Made by a program: the position numbers and the translations under genes. A DNA stretch of 64,000 bases from Roseiarcus sp963717215. GTDB lineage: Bacteria > Pseudomonadota > Alphaproteobacteria > Rhizobiales > Beijerinckiaceae. The stretch spans positions 186,001-250,000 of the forward strand of contig CAVQVS010000006.1 of the NCBI GenBank assembly GCA_963717215.1. The letters run 5' to 3'. This document shows, piece by piece, positions 53,809 through 62,699 of this stretch. Under the pieces are notes generated by a model. It was not told where the DNA came from, made no database searches, and saw nothing but the letters and a program-made list of their open reading frames with translations. Position 1 is the first letter of the stretch, and each line of letters starts with the position of its first letter.

Positions 53809-54195
53809 TCAAGGCGCTCGCGCGGCGACGGCCTCGATCTCGATCTTGAATTCGGGCCGCGCAAAACCCTGAACGATCATCAAAGTCGAGGCCGGGGGTG
53901 GAGTGCTCACGAATTCGTCGCGCACCTTCATGTAGCCGCCCAAATATTGAGCCGAAACGACGTAGGCGTTCAGGCGAACGAGGTCGGCGAGCGACATGGA
54001 AGCGTCCCCGAGGATTGCAGCAATGGCATGAAAGCAAAGACGCGCCTGAGCTTCGACGTCCTCGGGAATCAGTCCGTCGCGGCCAATCCCCAATTGGCCT
54101 GAACAGAAGACGAGGCGCGCGCCGGGATCGACTTCGATTCCATGCGCATATTTCGCAAACGGCGGATGGATCGTATCCGGGTTCAATCCGCGCAT
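53809..54195 (-). CDS. RidA family protein
   Basis: This 128-residue protein belongs to the RidA/YjgF superfamily of enamine or imine deaminases. FCSGQLGIGRDGLIPEDVEA, LADLVRLNAYVVSAQYLGGY, and PPASTLMIVQGFARPEFKIE carry the family positions, including the Arg preceding the PxFxIEIEA end. It is 16 bases upstream of the creatininase gene on the same strand. In Rut-type pyrimidine catabolism a RidA-like protein hydrolyses an aminoacrylate intermediate, and this one may do the same here. Confidence 0.9.
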   Translation of the reverse strand: MRGLNPDTIHPPFAKYAHGIEVDPGARLVFCSGQLGIGRDGLIPEDVEAQARLCFHAIAAILGDASMSLADLVRLNAYVVSAQYLGGYMKVRDEFVSTPPPASTLMIVQGFARPEFKIEIEAVAARAP

Positions 54196-54311
54196 CTTGC
54201 GAAAGCCTCCGGCAACCCGGTAAGGGAGCGTCTGGCGCCCGCGCCCCAGATATCCTCAATGGCGCCCAAGTTGCAAAGCGTCGATACGTCAACTCGAGAC
54301 GGGATCAAACA

Positions 54312-55310
54312 ATGAAATTCCTTCAGCCTCGCCTGGCGTTTGGTCTTTGGCTGCTCACGTCATCCGCGTTTGCCGCCGATAAGGTTTCGTTCGGCACCAA
54401 CTGGCTCGCCGAGGCGGAGCATGGCGGATATTACCAGGCGGTCGCCGATGGCACGTATGCAAAATACGGTCTCGATGTCACGATCGTGCAGGGAGGCCCG
54501 CAGGCCAACAATGAGCTCCTGCTCGCGGCCGGGCGACTGGATTTCTACATGGGCGGCAATCTTTTGCTGGCCTTCGACGCGGTCGACCGCAAGGTCCCGA
54601 TCGTCGTCGTAGCCGCTGATTTCCAAAAAGATCCTCAGGTGATGATGTCGCATCCAGGCGTCGGCCTCGACACATGGGCGGACCTGCCCAAGGCTACGAC
54701 GGCTTTCGTGGGCAAGGAAGCGCTTGTCACTTTCTATCAGTGGATGACGTCGGCCTTCGGTTTCAAGGAGGAAATCGTTCGACCCTATACGTTCAACCCT
54801 GGGCCCTTCATCGCCGACGCCCATTCGATTCAGCAAGGCTACGTGACCTCGGAGCCGCTCGCCGTCGAACGCGAAGGCCACTTCAAGCCCAACATCTTCC
54901 TGCTCGCCGACAACGGATGGGGCACCTACGCCACGACGATCGAGAGCCGCGCCGATCTGGTCAAGGACCATCCGGATGTTGTTCAACGGTTCGTCGATGC
55001 GTCTGCGATCGGCTGGTACAACTATCTCTACGGCGACAATGCGAAAGCGAACGCACTGATCAAAAAAGACAATCCGGATATGACCGATGCGCAGATCGCC
55101 TTCTCGATCGGCAAAATCAAGGAATACGGTCTCGTCGACTCCGGCGACACGCAGAAGCTCGGCGTTGGCGCCATGACCGACGAGCGCATCAGGAATTTCT
55201 ACGATTCAATGGTGAAGGCGGGCGTCGAGAAGGCCGGTCTCGACTACAAGAAGGCCTACACTCTGCAATTCGTGAACAAGGGCGTGGGTCTGGACCTCCG
55301 CCCGAAATGA
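54312..55310 (+). CDS. ABC transporter substrate-binding protein, NMT1/THI5-like
   Basis: This 332-residue exported binding protein has a signal peptide (LAFGLWLLTSSAFAADK) and the NMT1/THI5-like fold: VSFGTNWLAEAEHGGYYQAV, GTYAKYGLDVTIVQGGPQAN, LAAGRLDFYMGGNLLLAFDA. Such proteins bind pyrimidine-like, thiamine-precursor or sulfonate ligands. The matching permease and ATPase genes are not in the window. Its stop overlaps the ATG of the amidohydrolase gene, so the ligand may be the substrate of that enzyme, possibly a pyrimidine or triazine. Confidence 0.88.
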   Translation: MKFLQPRLAFGLWLLTSSAFAADKVSFGTNWLAEAEHGGYYQAVADGTYAKYGLDVTIVQGGPQANNELLLAAGRLDFYMGGNLLLAFDAVDRKVPIVVVAADFQKDPQVMMSHPGVGLDTWADLPKATTAFVGKEALVTFYQWMTSAFGFKEEIVRPYTFNPGPFIADAHSIQQGYVTSEPLAVEREGHFKPNIFLLADNGWGTYATTIESRADLVKDHPDVVQRFVDASAIGWYNYLYGDNAKANALIKKDNPDMTDAQIAFSIGKIKEYGLVDSGDTQKLGVGAMTDERIRNFYDSMVKAGVEKAGLDYKKAYTLQFVNKGVGLDLRPK

Positions 55311-56680
55311 AGGGCTCTGAATTCTTGAACAATCGGCAGGAGATGGTCGCGGACGCGGCGGCGCCTTTCGTCGCCCTCCCCGTGGCCGGACGTTATGTGC
55401 TGAAGCGGGCGCGCGTCCTCGGCCGCATACCGCCTGAGCCCGTTCCGCAACTCGACTTTGACGGTTTCGCCATCGTCGACATGCTCGTTGAAGGTGGCGT
55501 CATAGCGAAGATCGCCCCCCACGGCGCCGTCGACTTCGGCGAAACGCCAGAAGTCGCGATGTCAGGGCGCATCGTGCTGCCGCTCTTCGTGGACGTGCAC
55601 ACTCATCTCGACAAGGGGCATATCTGGCGGCGGAAACGAAACCCGGTCGGGGACTTTCCGAGCGCAATCGCGGCTACGCTCGAGGACCGCGCCGCCAACT
55701 GGAGCGCCGCGGACGTCGCTGCGCGCATGGAGTTCAGCCTGCGCTGCGCCTACGCGCACGGGACGACGGCGATTCGCACCCATATCGACAGCGTCGGCCC
55801 GCAGACGAGAATCAGTTGGCCTGTCCTGGCTGAAGCGCGAGAGCGCTGGCTTGGGCGGATCGACCTCCAGGCATCGCCGCTCTTCACCCTTGACCAGATG
55901 GCGAACCCCTCGCACATGCCCGACATCGAAGCGATGCTCGACGCACATGGGTCGGGGATTCTCGGCGCCGCGATCCGCATGGAGCCGGATCTGCGTCAGG
56001 GGCTGAGCGCGCTCTTCGAACTCGCGGAGCGCAAGGGCTGGGAACTCGACTTCCACGTCGACGAAAGCTCGGACCCCGCAGCTCGCTCTCTCAAGGTCGT
56101 TGCCGACGTCGCGATCGAGCGCCGCTTTCAGCGCCCCATCCTGGTCGGCCACTGCTGCTCGCTTGCTCTCCAGGAGGATGACGAGCGGCGAAGGACCATC
56201 GACGCGGTCGCGCGCGCGGGGCTTAGCGTCGTGTCCCTGCCGATGTGCAACATGTTCCTCCAAGATCGCCAGGCCGGCCGAACGCCGCGCTGGCGCGGCG
56301 TCACCGCGTTGCAAGAACTGAAGCACGCCGGCGTCAACGTCATGATCGCGAGCGACAACACCCGCGATCCATTCTACCCATACGGGGACCTGGACATGAT
56401 GGAGGTGTGGCGCGAGGGCGTTCGGATCCTGCACCTCGACTACCCGTTCGCCGACTGGGCGGAGACCGTGAATTCCGCGCCGGCTCGCGCGATGGGCCTC
56501 GATCTGGGACGCCTGCGACGCGGCGGCTCGGCCGATATGATCCTGACGCAAGCGCGTGACTTCATTGAGCTTCTGGCGCGTCCGCAGTCGGATCGAGTGG
56601 TGCTGAGAAGCGGCGAGGCTTCGAACGCCACGCCGCCAAATTACGCGGAACTCGACGCACTCGAGGGCCTCGCGCCATGA
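55307..56680 (+). CDS. Cytosine deaminase-like amidohydrolase
   Basis: This 457-residue amidohydrolase has the metal-binding HVHTHLDKGH-type motif (VDVHTHLDKGHIWRRK), FHVDESSDPAARSLK, VGHCCSLALQEDDE and MIASDNTRDPFYPYG, the pattern of cytosine deaminase and AtzC-like enzymes that remove amino groups from nitrogen heterocycles. The ATG at 55307 overlaps the TGA of the binding-protein gene by one base offset (ATGA), arguing for coupled translation. The end overlaps the next gene (ATGA). The exact ring substrate is unknown. Confidence 0.87.
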   Translation: MKGSEFLNNRQEMVADAAAPFVALPVAGRYVLKRARVLGRIPPEPVPQLDFDGFAIVDMLVEGGVIAKIAPHGAVDFGETPEVAMSGRIVLPLFVDVHTHLDKGHIWRRKRNPVGDFPSAIAATLEDRAANWSAADVAARMEFSLRCAYAHGTTAIRTHIDSVGPQTRISWPVLAEARERWLGRIDLQASPLFTLDQMANPSHMPDIEAMLDAHGSGILGAAIRMEPDLRQGLSALFELAERKGWELDFHVDESSDPAARSLKVVADVAIERRFQRPILVGHCCSLALQEDDERRRTIDAVARAGLSVVSLPMCNMFLQDRQAGRTPRWRGVTALQELKHAGVNVMIASDNTRDPFYPYGDLDMMEVWREGVRILHLDYPFADWAETVNSAPARAMGLDLGRLRRGGSADMILTQARDFIELLARPQSDRVVLRSGEASNATPPNYAELDALEGLAP

Positions 56681-58107
56681 GCGGGACTTATGACATCGCG
56701 GCGATGCGGGCTGAGATCGGTCCGATCAAGTGGGAGGACAATCCCATCCTGGTCAAGCAGAAGAGTCGCGACTTCTACTGGTATTCGCCCGTGCTCAAGC
56801 GCGAACTGGAGGCTGTGACCGCCGACGTTGTCATCTCGCCGGCGAGCGAAGCCGAGGTGCGGACCGTCCTGGCCGCTGCGCATCAACTGGGGATTCCGGT
56901 GACCCCGCGCGGCGCGGGGACCGGCAATTATGGCCAGGCGATGCCGCTCATGGGCGGCGTACTCTTGAACCTCGCCGAGATGAACAGGATCCTATCGATC
57001 GAGCGAGGACGCGTCATCTGCGAGCCAGGCGCGCTGCTGATCGACGTCGACAAGGCGTGCGAAGCGTCGGGACAAGAACTGCGAATGTTCCCCTCGACGC
57101 GCGGAACTGCGTCGGTCGGCGGCTTCGTCGCCGGCGGGTCCGGAGGCGTTGGCTCGATCACATGGGGAGGCTTGCGCGATTTCGGCAATGTGCTGCGACT
57201 GCGCATCATGACGCTCGAGGCGGAGCCGCGCACGCTCGAACTGACGGGAGAGGATCTGCACAAAGCGGTGCACGCCTATGGGACGAACGGGATCATAACG
57301 GAAGTCGAGATGCCGCTCACGGCGCACTACGATTGGGTCAACGTCATTGTCGGGTTCGACAGTTTCGACGCGGCGACAGCTTACGCGCTGGCGCTCGGCG
57401 AGCAGGACGGAATCCTGAAAAAACTTGTCACGGTGGTCGCGGGGCCGACGCCGCACGATTATTTTCTGCGCCACCGAGCGCTCATCCCCGCCGGCGACAG
57501 CGTCGTCATCCTAATGATCGCTCCCCATGCCCTCGACGCCTTCAACGCTTTCACCCGGCCCTACAAGGACGCGCATATCCTTCTCGACTCGAGCCGCGCG
57601 GCTCCCGAGACGCTCGCCGGCCTGCCTCCCAATTACGAACTGACCTGGAACCACACCACGCTGCGCGCGTTGCGAGTCGATCCCGCTATCACTTACCTGC
57701 AGGTCCGCTATCCGGCTGAGGACGCGCCCGGTGTGATCAAACAAATCCACGACCGCTACGGCGATGAGGTCCGAGGGCATCTCGAGGTCATTCGCTTCAA
57801 CGGACGGATCGGGTTCGCGGGCCTGCCGCTGGTGCGATTCACGACCGAATCGCGGCTCAACGAGATCATCGCCGAGCACGAGGCGATGGGCGCGATGATC
57901 TTCAATCCTCACCGCTACACCCTCGAGGAGGGCGGCATGAAGCAGACCGACGCGATCCAGCTCGCGTTCAAGCGCGAGACCGACCCGCTGGGGCTGCTCA
58001 ATCCGGGTAAAATGATCGCTTGGGAGAATCCGGGCTTTGATTTTTCCGCCGGTCGAAACTTCCTTTTTCCCGGCCTCGAGGCGCGGGCGCGCGCGGCCCA
58101 GAACTGA
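56677..58107 (+). CDS. FAD-binding oxidoreductase (PCMH-type)
   Basis: This 476-residue flavoprotein has the FAD_binding_4 domain: IPVTPRGAGTGNYGQAMPLM, GVLLNLAEMNRILSIERGRV, and RGTASVGGFVAGGSGGVGSI. It resembles GlcD-like 2-hydroxyacid oxidases, with a C-terminal domain (FNPHRYTLEEGGMKQTDAIQ). It is coupled to the amidohydrolase by a four-base overlap, so it probably acts on the product or on a related compound in the same pathway. The substrate cannot be read from the sequence. Confidence 0.87.
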   Translation: MSGTYDIAAMRAEIGPIKWEDNPILVKQKSRDFYWYSPVLKRELEAVTADVVISPASEAEVRTVLAAAHQLGIPVTPRGAGTGNYGQAMPLMGGVLLNLAEMNRILSIERGRVICEPGALLIDVDKACEASGQELRMFPSTRGTASVGGFVAGGSGGVGSITWGGLRDFGNVLRLRIMTLEAEPRTLELTGEDLHKAVHAYGTNGIITEVEMPLTAHYDWVNVIVGFDSFDAATAYALALGEQDGILKKLVTVVAGPTPHDYFLRHRALIPAGDSVVILMIAPHALDAFNAFTRPYKDAHILLDSSRAAPETLAGLPPNYELTWNHTTLRALRVDPAITYLQVRYPAEDAPGVIKQIHDRYGDEVRGHLEVIRFNGRIGFAGLPLVRFTTESRLNEIIAEHEAMGAMIFNPHRYTLEEGGMKQTDAIQLAFKRETDPLGLLNPGKMIAWENPGFDFSAGRNFLFPGLEARARAAQN

Positions 58108-58116
58108 GCTTGAGCG

Positions 58117-58701
58117 TTGCGGATCCTGGTGCTGTTCGCCCATCCGGTCGAGACGAGTTTCGCCGCCGGCCTGCACGCGAAGGTCGTCGAGGTCTTGCGT
58201 GCCAAGGGGCACGAGGTCGACGATTGCGATCTCAACGCGGAAGGCTTCGATCCGGTGATGTCGCGAGAGGATCGGGTCAACTATCACAACATCGCTGTCA
58301 ACCGTCGCCATGTCGCCCCTTACGTGGACCGTCTCCTGGCCGCCGAGGCGCTCGTGTTTTCGTTCCCGGTCTGGAACATGGGCTTTCCGGCGATCCTGAA
58401 AGGATTCATCGACAAGGTTTTTCTACCCGGCGTCAGCTTCACTCTGGGCGAGGACGGCTCCTACAATCCCTGTCTTCACAACATCAAGCGTCTCGGCGTC
58501 GTTTGCACCTATGGCGGCGGGCGATGGCTGACGTTCATGATGGGCGATCCGCCGCGCCGCTTCTTGACGCGGTCCATGCGCCGGATCTGCGCGCCCGGCG
58601 CCCGCTGCGACTATCTCGCCCACCACGACATGAATCATTCGACGCCCGAGCGCCGTCTAGCTTTCCTCAGAACGATCGAGGCGCGGTTTTCGAACTGGTG
58701 A
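58117..58701 (+). CDS. NAD(P)H-dependent oxidoreductase, flavodoxin-like fold
   Basis: This 194-residue protein belongs to the MdaB/KefF-like NADPH quinone oxidoreductases: ILVLFAHPVETSFAAGLHAK at the N-terminus, FSFPVWNMGFPAILKGFIDK and VFLPGVSFTL as FMN-binding regions, and VCTYGGGRW. The start is a TTG at 58117, nine bases after the FAD oxidoreductase stop, because no ATG precedes the first strand. It ends the plus-strand operon and could supply reduced flavin or recycle quinones for its neighbour. Confidence 0.85.
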   Translation: MRILVLFAHPVETSFAAGLHAKVVEVLRAKGHEVDDCDLNAEGFDPVMSREDRVNYHNIAVNRRHVAPYVDRLLAAEALVFSFPVWNMGFPAILKGFIDKVFLPGVSFTLGEDGSYNPCLHNIKRLGVVCTYGGGRWLTFMMGDPPRRFLTRSMRRICAPGARCDYLAHHDMNHSTPERRLAFLRTIEARFSNW

Positions 58702-58733
58702 CTCAGACGATCGAGAACGCGAACTGAGCGCCG

Positions 58734-59642
58734 TCATTCCGTTTCCCCAGTTTCCTGTCCCTCGATCGCGCGCCGTTGTGTTGTGAGCTCCGCCCCCGCG
58801 AAATCCATGAAGGCGCGCACACGCGCCGAGCGGCGAAGATCGGAGTGGGTCAGCATCCATAAGCCAATGTCGAGTTCCGGCAGCAAATAGCTGAGGCGCG
58901 CCAAGTCCGGGCAGCGATCGCCAAGGAAGCACGGCAGCAACGTCGCCCCAAAGCCCTGAAGCGCCAGCTGGAGCATGCAATGCGCCGAGTTGGCTTTCGC
59001 GACCAGCCGCCCCGGCGCGATGTTGGTCTCAATCCACCGGCGGGCCGGCGCCGGTCCGAAATTGTCGCCAAGCCCAATAAAGGCGACCGAACCGGACGCC
59101 TCGGAGCCGAGCTCCTCGGTCAAGTCACGGCGGCAGTAAACTCCCCACCGTGCGGTGCAAATTCTCCTTCCGACCAGCGTTTCCGGCGGATCATTGGTCA
59201 TGCAAATCGCGATATCGGCATCGCGACGCGAGAGGTTGAGCGGCTGATCTGACAGGATGAGTTCGACCACCACGCCCGGGTTCTGAGTTTGAAACTGAGC
59301 GACGATCGTCGGCATGAAATGCTGGCCGATCGCTTCGGGGGTGGTGACCGTGAGTTCGCCCGTCGGCTTGACGTCTCGCCCCGCCACCCGACGCTCGAAT
59401 TCCTGCACCAATTCGGCCATGGTGGTCGCCAGCGCAATCATTTCCTCGCCCGCCGCCGTCGGCTCGTATCCCGAGCGGGAGCGCTCGAAAAGACGGGCGC
59501 CGACCGCCAACTCCACCGCGGCCAGGCGCCGAAAGACAGTCGAATGATTGACGCCAAGAATCTCGGCCGCGCCAACCAGCGACCGGGCTTGCGCGACTGA
59601 CTTGACCAATCGAAACTCGTCCCAGCTAAGGCTTGAGTTCAT
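58734..59642 (-). CDS. LysR-family transcriptional regulator
   Basis: This 302-residue regulator has an N-terminal winged HTH (FRLVKSVAQARSLVGAAEIL, GVNHSTVFRRLAAVE; residues about 8-45) with the VNHSTVFRRL recognition helix common in one LysR subgroup, and a C-terminal periplasmic-binding-like effector domain (ELTVTTPEAIGQHFMPTIVA; LILSDQPLNLSRRDADIAIC). It is convergent with the nitrogen-compound operon and may control it or the fatty-acid genes; there is no direct sign. The ATG at 59642 aligns with the family start. Confidence 0.9.
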   Translation of the reverse strand: MNSSLSWDEFRLVKSVAQARSLVGAAEILGVNHSTVFRRLAAVELAVGARLFERSRSGYEPTAAGEEMIALATTMAELVQEFERRVAGRDVKPTGELTVTTPEAIGQHFMPTIVAQFQTQNPGVVVELILSDQPLNLSRRDADIAICMTNDPPETLVGRRICTARWGVYCRRDLTEELGSEASGSVAFIGLGDNFGPAPARRWIETNIAPGRLVAKANSAHCMLQLALQGFGATLLPCFLGDRCPDLARLSYLLPELDIGLWMLTHSDLRRSARVRAFMDFAGAELTTQRRAIEGQETGETE

Positions 59643-59751
59643 GCTTCCAACGATTCGTCGCCACCCAGCCCCGCCGGGGTCACGCGGGGCGCAAGTTCCT
59701 TAGCATTTCGCGGGGCGGCCTCGGAGCCCGCAGGGTGATGGGCGACCATCT

Positions 59752-60741
59752 TCATGTCGGAAACTTCCGGGGCGCGGCGGCGCGACGGAGCCGATCATTG
59801 ATCGCCGCGCCAAGCCCATGCTCGGGGATTGGCGCAACCGCGATCCGCGCCACGCCGGAGGCGTCCAATGCGCGCAGATAGGAAAACAAATGAGACGCAG
59901 CCTCAAGGAGGTCCTCCGAAGGCGAAAGATCGAGGCGCTCGCTTGACGCGCCGCGTTTCAGTGCGCCGCCAAAATCAAGCGCGGCCTCATCCGCTGAGGC
60001 CGTGACGGCGCCAAGCCGAAGCTCGGCATTGGGTGCATAGTGCGACGCCAATTGTCCGGGCGCGTTCGGAGCGGTCCGCGCCCGTCTCGTCAAGTCGATT
60101 GGCGAACCAAGCACGGATTCGATCGCCTCTCGCGTCACCGCGCCCGGACGCAGCAACTGGGGCCGGCCGTTCAGACAGGCGACGATCGTCGACTCAAGGC
60201 CATGGCGACAAGGCCCTCCATCGAGAATCCAGTCGACCCTGCCTTCGAGATCGGCGACGACGTGAGCGGCGGTCGTCGGGCTCACCGCGCCGGATCGGTT
60301 GGCTGATGGCGCCGCGAGGGGCACGCCAGCCGCGTCAATGAGCGCGCGAGCCACATCGTGCGATGGCGAGCGAATCGCAACCGTGTCGAGACCAGCGCGC
60401 GCCAAGAGGCTGATCCGGCAGGTCGCAGCCACCGGCAGGACCAGCGTGAGAGGCCCCGGCCAGAACGCGCGGGCCAGCATTTCGGCCTCCGGACCAAAGG
60501 CCGCGTGCCCTCTCGCCGCCTCGACGTTCAAGACATGGGAGATGAGCGGATTGATCACCGGCCGCTCCTTGGCGGCGTAGATCGACGCGACCGCGATGTC
60601 GGAAGTCGCGTCCGCAGCAAGGCCGTACACAGTCTCCGTCGGCATGGCGACGAGGCCGCCCGCGCGAAGGCACGCGGCCGCATCGGCGATCGCCTCGGGG
60701 CTTGCCGTTGCAAAGCGGGTGATTCTGCGGTTGAGCGCCAT
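59752..60741 (-). CDS. L-threonylcarbamoyladenylate synthase (Sua5/TsaC)
   Basis: This enzyme makes threonylcarbamoyl-AMP for the t6A modification of tRNAs reading ANN codons. The 329-residue Sua5-type protein has the YrdC domain (AMPTETVYGLAADATSDI; AKERPVINPLISHV; PSANRSGAVSPTTAAHVVAD; ILDGGPCRHGLESTIVACLN) followed by a linker and a Sua5 C-terminal domain (LASHYAPNAELRLG). The length shows it is Sua5-like rather than the shorter TsaC. It is a housekeeping gene, divergent from the acyl-CoA dehydrogenase gene. Confidence 0.94.
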   Translation of the reverse strand: MALNRRITRFATASPEAIADAAACLRAGGLVAMPTETVYGLAADATSDIAVASIYAAKERPVINPLISHVLNVEAARGHAAFGPEAEMLARAFWPGPLTLVLPVAATCRISLLARAGLDTVAIRSPSHDVARALIDAAGVPLAAPSANRSGAVSPTTAAHVVADLEGRVDWILDGGPCRHGLESTIVACLNGRPQLLRPGAVTREAIESVLGSPIDLTRRARTAPNAPGQLASHYAPNAELRLGAVTASADEAALDFGGALKRGASSERLDLSPSEDLLEAASHLFSYLRALDASGVARIAVAPIPEHGLGAAINDRLRRAAAPRKFPT

Positions 60742-60908
60742 CTCTTCTCACGGTTCTGCGCATGCTCCCGCATTGCGCGCGAACTCCGACTGTACATATG
60801 CTCTTTTGTCCCTGCCGCGGCAACCGACATGCCCAACGCGCCGGGACCCTGGGTGCGCGCGCACGACCCGATCGGCCCGCGCGCTCAGCGATAGGGAGGA
60901 GCCTAGAG

Positions 60909-62699
60909 ATGCCTTATCGTTCGCCAACGGCCGACATCCTTTTTTCGCTCAACGCGGTCGCCGATTTTCCCGCTCTCGTTGAACGGGGGGGCATGGGCGA
61001 ACTCGATTGGGACGCTGTGTCCTCGGTTATCGGGGAAGCCGGCCGGTTCGCCACGGCGGAAATCGCGCCGCTCAACCGCGCCGGCGATCTTTCGGGCGCG
61101 AAATATGAAAACGGGGTGGTGACGGCAGCCCCCGGCTTCGCCGACGTGTACCGGCGCTGGGCGGAGGCCGGCTGGAACGGTGTCTCCGCGCCGGCCGAGT
61201 TCGGCGGCATGGGCCTGCCCCATCTCGTCAACGTCGCCTGCACCGAAATCTGGAACGGCGCCTCGATGGCCTTCGCGCTCTGCCCGCTCCTGACCGAAGG
61301 CGCCATCGGAGCCTTGAAGGCGCATGGCTCGCGCGAACTCACCGACATCTATCTCCCGCCGATGGTCAGCGGGCGGTGGAGCGGGACCATGAACCTCACC
61401 GAGTCTCAGGCAGGCTCCGATCTCAGCGCCGTGCGAACCCGGGCGGAACGCGCCGAGGATGGATCCTATCGCCTGTTCGGCCAGAAGATCTTCATCACCT
61501 ATGGCGAACACGACATGGCCGAGAACATCGTGCATTTCGTTCTCGCTCGCCTCCCCGGCGCGCCGGCGGGGACGCGCGGCCTTTCGCTGTTCCTCGCGCC
61601 GAAATTCCTCGTGAACGCCGATGGATCGCTTGGCCAGCGCAACGACCTGCGCTGCGCCGGAATCGAACACAAGCTCGGCATCCACGGCTCTCCGACCTGC
61701 GTCATGGTCTATGGCGACAACGAGGGCGCGAAGGCCTGGCTGGTGGGTGAGGAGAACCGCGGCCTCGCCGCCATGTTCGTGATGATGAATGCCGCGCGGC
61801 TCGCTGTCGGCACGCAGGGGGTCGCCATCGGCGATCGCGCCTATCAGCAGGCCTTGGCTTACGCCCGCGAGCGCCGGCAGGGCCGCAGCGCAAAAGGGGG
61901 CGACGGCATGGCCCCGATCATCGAGCGTCCTGACGTGCAGCGCATGCTCATGACGATGAAGGCCAACGTCCACGCCGCGCGCGGGATCTGCCACCTGACC
62001 GGCGTCTCGCTTGATCTTGCCGAGCACGGCGCCACCGAAGCCGAACGAATGGCCGCCGCCAACCGCGCGGCGTTGCTCACCCCCATCGCCAAGGCGTTCT
62101 CGACCGATATCGGCGACGAGACGACGTCGATCGGCGTCCAGGTCCACGGCGGCATGGGATTCATCGAGGAAACCGGGGCGGCGCAGCACATGCGTGATTC
62201 CCGCATCGCGGCGATCTACGAAGGCGCGAACGGCATTCACGCGATCGACCTCGTGCAGCGCAAGCTGCCGCTCGCCGACGGCGAAACCGTCCGCAGCGAG
62301 ATCGCCCAAATCCGGCAGGTTGCGAGCGACGTGGCGGCCAAAGGCGGCGCAGGCTTCGGCGCGACGGCGGAACGGCTCGCCGAGGCTTCGGACGCGCTCG
62401 AAGACTCGACTCGACGCATGCTCGACTGGCTCGCCACCGACCAGAATTCGGCGCTCGCCGGCGCGTCGCAATATCTTCGCCTGTTCGGGCTCACGCTTGG
62501 GGGGGCGTGCCTGGCCAAAGCCGGCCTCGCCGCCGAGACGCTGGCGACGAGCGGCAATAAGACCGAGCTCGGCCGCGTCGGGCTTGCGCGTTTCTTTGCC
62601 GAGAAACTCGCAACCGCCGCGCCCGGTCTCGCGCGCGCCGTCGCCTCGGGGGCCATGCCGCTTGAACCTTACGAAGCGATCCTGGCGGAGAGCGCATGA
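60909..62699 (+). CDS. Acyl-CoA dehydrogenase
   Basis: This 596-residue flavoprotein is of the long acyl-CoA dehydrogenase type with extra N- and C-terminal domains. FAD and substrate motifs: TMNLTESQAGSDLSAVRTRA, GQKIFITYGEHDMAENIVHF, VQVHGGMGFIEETGAAQHMR, and the catalytic Glu in IAAIYEGANGIHAIDLVQRK. It oxidises acyl-CoA to enoyl-CoA in beta-oxidation. The ATG at 60909 has GGAGGAG 9 bases upstream. The gene overlaps the enoyl-CoA hydratase gene by four bases (ATGA), so successive beta-oxidation steps are encoded together. Confidence 0.95.
   Translation: MPYRSPTADILFSLNAVADFPALVERGGMGELDWDAVSSVIGEAGRFATAEIAPLNRAGDLSGAKYENGVVTAAPGFADVYRRWAEAGWNGVSAPAEFGGMGLPHLVNVACTEIWNGASMAFALCPLLTEGAIGALKAHGSRELTDIYLPPMVSGRWSGTMNLTESQAGSDLSAVRTRAERAEDGSYRLFGQKIFITYGEHDMAENIVHFVLARLPGAPAGTRGLSLFLAPKFLVNADGSLGQRNDLRCAGIEHKLGIHGSPTCVMVYGDNEGAKAWLVGEENRGLAAMFVMMNAARLAVGTQGVAIGDRAYQQALAYARERRQGRSAKGGDGMAPIIERPDVQRMLMTMKANVHAARGICHLTGVSLDLAEHGATEAERMAAANRAALLTPIAKAFSTDIGDETTSIGVQVHGGMGFIEETGAAQHMRDSRIAAIYEGANGIHAIDLVQRKLPLADGETVRSEIAQIRQVASDVAAKGGAGFGATAERLAEASDALEDSTRRMLDWLATDQNSALAGASQYLRLFGLTLGGACLAKAGLAAETLATSGNKTELGRVGLARFFAEKLATAAPGLARAVASGAMPLEPYEAILAESA

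Noticed and set aside
60903..62471. 522-residue minus-strand frame opposite the acyl-CoA dehydrogenase gene
   Set aside because: The plus strand encodes an intact acyl-CoA dehydrogenase with a good ribosome binding site; the antisense frame has no recognisable domain.
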